Assembly (NCBI GenBank): GCA_021014325.1
Contig: CM037472.1
Span: 9,176,001 to 9,240,000 of the forward strand
From: Plazaster borealis
Taxonomy: Eukaryota > Echinodermata > Asteroidea > Forcipulatida > Labidiasteridae
Length of the DNA stretch: 64,000 nt
Direction of reading: 5' to 3'
The notes under the pieces: generated by a model
What the model saw: the letters and a program-made list of their open reading frames with translations, nothing else
What the model was told of the DNA's origin: nothing
The model's database searches: none
Program-made: the position numbers and the translations under genes
Shown here: in pieces, positions 55,931 to 64,000 of the stretch
Layout: every line of letters begins with the position of its first letter
How positions within the stretch are numbered: the stretch's first letter is position 1

Positions 55931-56707
55931 AAATTGGACCCCAGACCTTTGGTTGCAGCCCCTGCGGCGGTACATGCCTGTCTAGGATCTGTTCAGCCAG
56001 TAGCGCGCTTACAGCCGACGTGAACCACCTTCGGTAGCTTCGCCAGCGAAGACATGCCAATGAGGAAGAAGATTACCGCATCTCATGAGTTGTGACCAAA
56101 GCAACACGATCTCCTCGACTATTTGGGTAACAAGTATGGGACATGGACCCTCGGACAATTAGGCCCATTATATGTATGTACTAAACATTAGTGTCATTTG
56201 ACCTAATCGAATTACGGTACTCTACGCAACTAGTATTCTAACATTCTTGCCGTATATATAGTGGATGGATGAAACAGACCTCGGATGATAATGGCTGTCA
56301 TACTTTCGTTTGTTTTAATAACTATTTGCAGCTTGAACTAATTTAATAAAGTGGCATTTGGTGCTCAATATGTGGCATGGTGTACCCCCCCTCCTATTGT
56401 GTCTTTATTGCTTTCTGGGAATCTCAGGAATTCTTTAGATGATGTTGTGTTTGTTTGATGTTTTTGTTGGGGGAGGGTACGTCTGTACAGAAGGAAAAGG
56501 GTGTGCTGAAAAGAGGGAGCTTTTTGTTGTTGTTGTTGTTTTTTAGTGTTTTTATTTTGGTTTCTTTTTGGGGGACACGACACCGTCTGCAAAATATTGA
56601 GCATGGTTATCAAAGATGAATGAAGTACTGACTTGTAAAGCCTACACACCACGTTCAATTCTAAAGATCATACAAACATGAAAGCCTACCTTGGTTTAGA
56701 AGTAGAT

Positions 56708-56938
56708 TACACTGAAAAAACTGGGGTTATAAAATTCACACCATGATTGTTGTCACATATACCGAATAAAGAATCAAAAATCAACATATAGGGTGTTAAA
56801 ATAACACAAATGTAATTGTTTTTGCAGAAATTAGTGTTATTTTAACACCCTATGGTGTACATTTTGATTCTTTTTTTGGTATCTTTATCTTACATCACCC
56901 ATGGTGTCAATAATAACACCTCGGTTTTTGCAGTGTAC
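56708..56938. mobile_element. MITE with CACTGCAAAAAC ends, copy B
   Basis: TACACTGAAAAAACTGGGGT and CACCTCGGTTTTTGCAGTGT ends; AGGGTGTTAAAATAACACAA and TAGTGTTATTTTAACACCCT inside. Same plan and length (231 bp) as 50621-50849. Confidence 0.82.
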
Positions 56939-58122
56939 AGGGATACTATTTCAAAACCATGTTGGTCTTTACATCTTGTTGGTGCATGATTTTCTACAAT
57001 TTTCTCACAGAGTCCACTCCCTACCAGTCTCAGAGGCGGGTCCTAAGCGGGAGAAAATTAACTCTTAACCCCACGTCCAATCTCCCGGGGTCTCGTCCAT
57101 CTGCACAATGCATTAAACTCGATGTATTGTTTAGTCGATCAACCCTCAACGTTATTGCGAGATACCAAAACTATTCCCATATAACATTTCTTAATGGAAA
57201 TGCCGGTTGAACATCGGGTAAAGACATCATTATAACAAAAAAACCACAACTTGAACACTGGACACTCGTAGGAAACGCTTAACTCGATCATGTTTCCTAT
57301 ACAATCCTTGATTCGATTATTAGTATAGGTCTACCATAATTTTTTTCTGGGACCTCAGATATGGTCTGTGCTTTTTCTGGGTTGTTCAAAACCGCATTGA
57401 GGCAAAAAACCACAGGGACCATTCGGATACGAGTTGTTGTTTTTATGGCATTGAGGGGGTGGACCGGGCATCCGTTTTGTTTAACTAGTTTGTATTTTGA
57501 GACAAACGACTGCCAGCTCAATCAACCAGGTTCGTAATATCCTTCAGAATTTCGCACGTAGCCATTTCGGCAGGCCCAAGTGCTCGGTATCACAAGAGGA
57601 AAGCCTAAAGGAACAGTAACATTAGCTACACACAAAGACTTCTGAAGGCGAATTCCGACCCACTAAACAGCACTTCGAGACAATTATATAGAACGAAGAA
57701 ATGTCATGGGGATTCAACAGGTATTCTGGTGCTAACCAATGATCGTAACCTATGGCTGGTACCTGGCCGTCAACTGGCTGAAACCTGGCCGTCAACTGTC
57801 TGACAGACATTTTTCATCATCACCGTACACGTTACGGGTCACCTTTAACATAAACGTCGCACGTCGTTCTTTGCCCAACCTAGCTACTGATTAAAAACGG
57901 TTTTTGCCGTGCAGTGGATTTCCGTAAATTGTGCACAAAAAAAACCACAAAAACGAAAAAGCTACAAAATGTTACACGTAAATTTTACGGATGGTATTTG
58001 ACTGCATGACACAGGTAAAATTATGGTAGATTTATTTAAATTTGGTTTTCATATTTGTACCATTTTTGTCCAGCCTTGGAAGAATGTTCCTTCCATGTGT
58101 ATTGTAAGTTAGGCCCTTTACA
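56939..58122. other. Intergenic, no gene seen
   Basis: Includes a small direct repeat CTGGCCGTCAACTG at about 57765 and 57786. No supported coding sequence. Confidence 0.35.
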
Positions 58123-58233
58123 AATTGGCGGCTACAGCTACGGCTGTGACCGTTAGGGTGTTCCTTAAGATGCACTATACTTCAACGCATGGTGACGCGG
58201 AAATCTAGCCACCCATAGCTGTAGCCGCCAATT
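58123..58233. repeat. 111-bp element with perfect 18-bp inverted ends
   Basis: AATTGGCGGCTACAGCTA (58123-58140) is exactly inverted at 58216-58233. The interior is unique. A minimal MITE. Confidence 0.75.
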
Positions 58234-60097
58234 CCGACGCAGCCCTGTACCCCAACACCACGTATAGTTAAACAAAGCGGCAACAAAAGAACATTTAACT
58301 CTCAAATCTGAAATACATCCACGCAATACAGAATCAGAAACCAGGTAGCCTATCCAGGTTTCAAATAAAGTATTGTAGAAAGACGTAAATCTTAGTTCTC
58401 TTCAAGTTCTCATACCATAAAAAGATGTCTTCCGATTTGTTGTATCTGGTTTTAGCGATCTACGAGACACAACGTAATGGAAACCAGATACACTAGGACA
58501 AACAACTTAATAATCTATTATAATTTTGCTCAGAAACATGGACACGTGAATGGTCACCTTAAGCTTCCGTAGTTGAATGTACAAACAACCTTATATCACG
58601 TTACATTTAAATCACATTCCACACCAACCACAACAAACCAGGAAACAAAAGCCCCAAACGTGACTGGATTAATCCGAACTTGGAAGTATAGCTGAGTCTA
58701 CTTCCATGATAACGGATCCCTCGTCACGTCCAGGATCCACAAATCGCCCAAAGGCAGTAACTATAATTTTACTCGGGTCAGAGTTTGACGTAAGATTTAC
58801 CAAATAACTTGTGCTGGCATCCTCTTTCTGAAAAACCCAATTTAAAGCAAAAAGCCCGTAAAAACGTCCAGAACACACACAAACAGACTAAAAAGCAACT
58901 GCGTATGTTGAAATTTAGAGCTATATTTTGACAACTTTGCATCTTGAAAAGTGGTAGCTTTTTCAAGAATCCCTACAGTCTTCAACATAAATTTGCGAAA
59001 ATTCTGAAAACTAAAGAGAGCAAGCTCCACGAAGAACACCTGAACTTAAATGCGTCTTTACCAATCTGTTTATCTGCCGAGCTGGCAAGGGAAGCCTAAC
59101 AACAAGCATAAAGTTGTGCTTTCATAATCGACGTCATAGAGCTATATAGCAGGAGAGAAATATGGCTGTAAAGTGTATTGGCAATTCCTTGGTTCACATA
59201 TCCACCAACACTTCGAGATGTTCATTGCTTTAGAACCTGGCTGTTTACACCACCCAGTGGGTTTATTTTAGATTTATCTGGTGGGAAAAGTCTGAAAAGA
59301 AAATGGTTCAACGGTTCTGCTCCTGGGTTCATAAAACTTAATACATTCCACCTAACCTCGACAAAATATCACTACAAAATATTTCACAAACCATTGTCCA
59401 TAAATTTCCCTCCTTCCTTTCTTTCATTCAGCAAAACAAATTATCATTTTGTTTAACATTAACTCTGACAAATGTTCACGAAAATGTATCTTTTCGCTAT
59501 AGGCCTGCTTTGTAGGCGTGTATTCCTAAATCTTCCACTCTCATATAGCTTTCAATTCAAGGTTCCATTGTACATGTCTTCCCTGACCTTTTTATACTAA
59601 CATTTATTTAGGCATTCGAGAGAGGAAAAAGGCCAGCATTCCGCCACACAGTTTCTGAAATGACCTACTTTTACAAAGACCTAGAAAGGCTGCTGTGTCA
59701 GCAGCGTGCACCATGTAGGGAGACTCACCGTACCTTGATATAGAATTTCTACAGATGATATCTTGGCAATCCAAACAGTTAAAAACAATATCCTCAGCGT
59801 CAAGGTCCTTTCCTCCCATGACGTGATGCCTAGTTTTTTTGGGGGGGACATCGCGGCTCTAACAAACGAATATTCCAATTGATTCCCAACTGCGCCTCGT
59901 AAATACCGCGGGAAACCCAATTATAAATATTAGCATAACGGAGTAATGCAGTGAGAGAAATTACAAAACTAGATCGGATCATCCTTTTATAGGTTTGAGT
60001 TTTCAAGAGATCAAAGCCCTATTCATGGCTCTGCTTACCGCCGAATTCTGCGCCTGCGGTCACCATTCTTCGTTAACAGGCAAGCGCCGAACTTCTA
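58234..60097. other. Intergenic, no gene seen
   Basis: No protein-like ORF or repeat I can name. Confidence 0.35.
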
Positions 60098-60283
60098 CAC
60101 AGGGCCAAATTTCATAGAGCTGCTTAAGCATAAAAAGTACCTAAGCACAAAAAATTATGCTTACCTGAATAAGGTTACCGGCCAAAATACCATGTCACAT
60201 GCACATTTAATGACTGATTTCCTTCTCGTTTTTGCTTAGCTGAAAATTGTAAGCAATATTTCTTGCTTAAGCAGCTCTATGAA
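60098..60283. mobile_element. MITE (CAGCTCTATGA type), second copy
   Basis: Ends AATTTCATAGAGCTGCTTAA and TTGCTTAAGCAGCTCTATGA are inverted. It carries CTGAATAAGGTTACCGGCCA and ATACCATGTCACATGCACAT, parallel to CAGATTAAGGCTTTCGGCCA and ATGCCATGTCTCCTGCACAT of the first copy. A further fragment, GCTACGGTTAGCAGAGCTAT, is at about 60426. Confidence 0.8.
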
Positions 60284-61326
60284 ACTGAGTGAAGTGAAGA
60301 ATGCCCAACACTCAACAAGACTCGAAAAGCACTACAGTGTTCTCGCTTACCCTTATAGTAACGTGGAATACGCACGCGCACCAGCAGAAATACCCGCGGA
60401 GTTCCCTTCTGCTTCCGATTCTTTGCTACGGTTAGCAGAGCTATGTAATTGGGCCAGTGATTTAATCGATACTACATCGTTGCCGTGAAACAACGAGGGT
60501 TTGCACTGAAGAGAAAAGTATTTTTAAGGACAATCAAACTTTGTTATTTATCTGGGCGGCCAAGGCCGATGAAGCTGTGTTGAATACTGAACCAAAGGAC
60601 AGTTGGTAAACACTCTTAAAAAAAAATGCATTTATGGATATCCAACTGTTTCAGAGCCACGGGAATTGTTGACATCAATGGTATGAAATAAGACCTTTAC
60701 CATTCTTGAAGAGGCCTTGGAGATAAATTTGTTAAAAATAGCAACTCTGTGGTGATTTGAGGCCTAAGGTTGCACCTATAAATATTAACAAAGTTTCTTA
60801 AGGAGAATCTCATTCCAAGTTTTTGGTATTTTTCCTGAGGCTTGAGATAAGAACGTCTACAGTCTCCCAACCGAAACGAAACTGTTCTGAGAAGAAACAT
60901 GTCATCATCATGTCCAGCGGAATGTTTTTATTACTTAAACGCAACCGAAGCATGAGGGCAAAACATCGGAGAAGTTCTTATCGATGTTCAACAGAGCTTC
61001 CGTTCTAACCCCTGGAACAGTGCCTCGTGGGCTCGAAGAAACGTTGAACATGATGTTCCATCGAACAGAAACTGTTCTCAATCAGTGATACACACAGGTA
61101 ATGTCCGCCAGTGTTTAGTAACGTGACGGATCCCAAATCCCGTGCGTCAATACACAGGTAAAAATCTGTTGCAATCGGAAGTTTTTCAAAAACGATCACA
61201 TCGAATCAGAGAGGACGCTGCCTTCGGCGAGAAAAAAAAATAGAATACAAAAATAAATCAATTTAAACTTACTGCAACTGTTTTCTAAATCCAGTTTTGA
61301 TACTTGTCTGTCTGGAAAAGTGCCCA

Positions 61327-61680
61327 GTGGCGTAACCAAGGGGGCACGTGCCCCGTGCCCCCCCCCCGCAACCCCTTTTGAAATCTTGACTTTTGAGATT
61401 AAAGACTACCAGAGTAAAATGTTACATTTTTATAAAGCATGTGATTATTTTTCCATTTACATGCAGACGCTGTATTTGTTTTTAACACTCGCGTCAGATT
61501 ATATTAACAATATAGTAAACGGCATAACAAGAGCGCTGAAAAGGGGCTCGTTTAAGAAAAAAATACAAACGGAAACTACAGTTTTAATTGGCCAAATGTG
61601 CCCCCTAGAAAAAAAATGGTGCATCCCCTTGTGCCTCCTAAAATGTCACCCTAGTTTCGGTACCGCAAGTGGTATGAACA
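61327..61680 (+). repeat. Dispersed repeat starting CAGTGGCGTAACCAAG
   Basis: Starts CAGTGGCGTAACCAAGGGGG and later has ATGTGCCCCCTAGAAAAAAA with ATGGTGCATCCCCTTGTGCC, similar to about 41863-41900. CAGTGGCG starts are common in DNA transposons, but I do not find a matching inverted right end. Confidence 0.4.
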
Positions 61681-61887
61681 GGTTGGCCCCTTTTAACTTT
61701 CAAATGTCTCAGGGCACTCTTGCTTTCAGTCCGTTAGCTTAATGTTCCTTTGTTCGTCCCTAAAACATTAATATTTCAAACGCAAGGGCTTAATGAGTTC
61801 GCTCATTACACAGTGTTATTAAGGCATCTTTCAATTAACGGAGTTACTCTGATTATGATACAAAAACAATAAGTAAACGTATAGGAT

Positions 61888-62244
61888 ATTTAAAGGCAGG
61901 GTATACTTTTGGTAATTGTCAAAGACCAGTATCCTATCCCAACATATGCATAAAACAACAAACCTGTGCAAATTTGTGCTCAATTGGTCACATCTAGGTT
62001 GCAAGAAAACAATGTTAAAACAAAAAACATCCTTTGCATAGAATAGTTCATGTCTGAAGCCTTTCTCAGATTCAAATTGTGGGGTGAACAATCACATCTT
62101 TCTCTAAAACTACATAACTTCAAAGGGTGTCGTTTCTAACAATGTTTTTAAGTACCAACAGCTCTCCAGTGCTCTTTACCAAGTAAGTTTTGATGGTCAT
62201 TAATTTTTGTAGTAATTACCAAAGGTATAACCTCCCTTTAAATA
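61888..62244 (-). mobile_element. 370-bp MITE family, copy 5, reversed
   Basis: Reads in reverse: ATTTAAAGGCAGGGTATACT, GTCAAAGACCAGTATCCTAT, CCTGTGCAAATTTGTGCTCA ... GTAATTACCAAAGGTATAAC. Closest to copy 2, sharing the AGCCTTTCTCAGATTCAAAT arm. Confidence 0.82.
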
Positions 62245-62844
62245 AATAAAAGGATTGCCAAGATTTACTGTTTGTTGTGTGTATTCTCGTTATTGCCATT
62301 ACGCCTGCAATGATGTTTCTGTTACTTTCATGCTTTCATGGACTATATATATGCAGGTTCCATTTTAAGGTCGAATGATTCCAATGACGTTCAGTGTCAT
62401 GATAGATTGTTGGAGGGTGCTCGCCCGAAAGCACCCGTCACGCCCAAGTCTGCCACCTGCAAAACGGTGCATACACCGTACGGATATATTGCTAAATTAA
62501 TTTACATCTTTTGGTCAATAACACATGACGTTCTAATGAAGTAAAGCCCTTCCTGTTTGTTGTTTACTTGTTTTCTCCTTGTTTCTTGGCACAGACTATT
62601 TTCCCCCCAAGTTTACTGCAAATACACTTTCACAATTTGCGTGAAAATTGCGCAAATCAAAGACAACGTAGGTCAATCGTTAATGAAAGTCTTCCTCTGT
62701 TCACCGAAGCCGGAATAATGCCCGACTGGTGCGGGACGGGGTTTTAGCCTATGGGATGGTAGGACGCAGAAGTCCTTCGACTTGAACCAATGCCGTGTGG
62801 TCAGAGATCTGTGCTAAGGAGATAACGTAAGCTTCTACATACAT

Positions 62845-63380
62845 TTAAAGGTATAGGGCCATAGATTGGTTCATATCAGCGTAATGCTCACTTATAGGCA
62901 CAATTATAAAGAAAGATGCAATACAAGAGTGAAAGTTTCAGTTGAATACAGTGGACTGTCTACTTGCTGAGAAAACAGCAAAGACTGTCTTGGTATTTTT
63001 CACAAGATCGTTGAATCCATCCACGTTTAGTGAGGCGACAGCGAGTACCAACCGCATCCCTGATTCGAGCACGGACACCAACCCTCCGAAATCTGAGAAA
63101 CGATTCTTGCATGAATTACGGGGTGAAAAATTGTCCAAACCATATTTCTTCGAAGGAATCCTTGTTCAAAATAACTTATACTTTCAAAAGCTGTAATGCT
63201 TCTCACCCAGTGAGTTGTTACGGTTATTACTTTTTGGAGCACTTAACATTCTATGACAATACCTTTAAAGACAAAGTATGGTCTAGGTCATTTTCAGGGG
63301 GAAATTATTCTTTTCAGTCTATAATAAGCTCTTTAAATACTGTCAAAGCCGGGATAATGGCCAAGATGACCCTTTAAATC
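62845..63380. mobile_element. Possible 530-bp DNA element
   Basis: ATTTAAAGGTATAGGGCCAT on the left is loosely inverted against ATGGCCAAGATGACCCTTTA on the right. ORFs on both strands inside show no domain. Confidence 0.35.
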
Positions 63381-64000
63381 ACAGTTGCTTATTTCGATTA
63401 CGGCAATCGAAATAACAGTTGCGTGACAGAACACAAACCGTTTTTCGAGACCACTGAATTGGATGAAATTTGCCACAGCTTGGTCATGTGGTATTTGGAA
63501 TCTGTGGTATTTGGGAATAGGGGATCAGAAGGGACTTAAGTCCAATGATGTATGTCTCACCCTCGTACAATAAAGCAAGATTAAGAATGTCTGCAAAATA
63601 GTTTAAGCATTGATTATCGGTTCATCATAAAGTGTCCAACAAGGAATCCAGCCAAGTGGAACTCGGCCGTGAAAAACCCCCACCAACGTCTCTTTGAAAT
63701 GCATATGGTACCAACATAAAACTATATTTTACTTTATTGGAAAAAATATCTTTGATATGCATGATCAGTATCATTCCAAATTCGACCAAGGGTCTGAAAC
63801 ATTAATGCTTTCTTACCAAATATAATGTATTTCCCTTACTGCGGTATTTCGTCTGATGCACTATAGTAAAAACAATTTTTTGTTAGATTATAAGTTTATA
63901 GAAAACGTCATGCGAGTTAAAACAAAATCACAGGTTCGAATGTTTCAAGATAGACTCTGCTAAGGTTGAAACGTCAGGCCACTAACTATTGTTGTGCATG
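63381..64000. other. Intergenic, no gene seen
   Basis: Nothing supported. Confidence 0.3.

Noticed and set aside
61320..61742. 140-codon plus-strand ORF
   Set aside because: Lies in a dispersed repeat starting CAGTGGCGTAACC; its start is in a poly-C run and it has no domain.

Overview
This is animal nuclear DNA, AT-rich and intron-rich, with one clear protein-coding gene. Tandem repeats, tRNA-derived SINEs and many short inverted-repeat (MITE-like) elements fill most of the rest. The gene is a thrombospondin closest to vertebrate TSP-1/TSP-2. The SINE heads, and a roughly 370-base MITE with 'GGTAATTACTCAAAATA' ends and a 'TTGCAACTTCGATGACCAATTGAG' core (quoted here in two pieces: TTGCAACTTCGATG and ACCAATTGAG), look like repeats I associate with sea stars. 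An asteroid echinoderm is therefore my best guess, but this is inference and not proof.

The thrombospondin gene lies on the minus strand. A TATA/CCAAT promoter is predicted near 39755-39970, and the start codon is at 38442. I could join 23 coding exons down to 9503. Every junction has GT-AG borders and matching phase, and the sum is 3777 coding bases (1259 codons). A strong acceptor at 7897-7898 followed by GAA-TAA suggests a tiny last exon that adds one residue. The encoded order is signal peptide, N-terminal laminin-G-like domain, Ser/Asn/Pro-rich linker, Cys-flanked coiled coil, von Willebrand C domain, three TSP type 1 repeats, three EGF-like domains, the calcium-binding type 3 wire with an RGD motif, and the C-terminal lectin-like globe. 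This is the full subgroup A architecture, so the product should be a secreted, probably trimeric, matricellular glycoprotein.

Left flank (1-7890): a heat-shock-element/TATA module at 220-257, a 45-unit 17-bp minisatellite at 1041-1816, a short MITE at 3306-3613, and a long TAA/ACA microsatellite at 7129-7466. Introns of the gene hold at least seven tRNA-derived SINE copies, two facing copies of one MITE, paired foldback elements, a hairpin element and a 195-bp tandem duplication.

Right flank (40300-64000): I find no convincing gene. It holds several MITE families (the 370-base family has four more copies here), a 21-bp CpG-rich minisatellite, a palindromic 'ATCCGTTATTACGGAT' satellite, a long near-perfect palindrome and a truncated SINE flanked by TA repeats. 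I found no phage, bacterial, CRISPR or viral coding content. No novel multi-gene system is visible.
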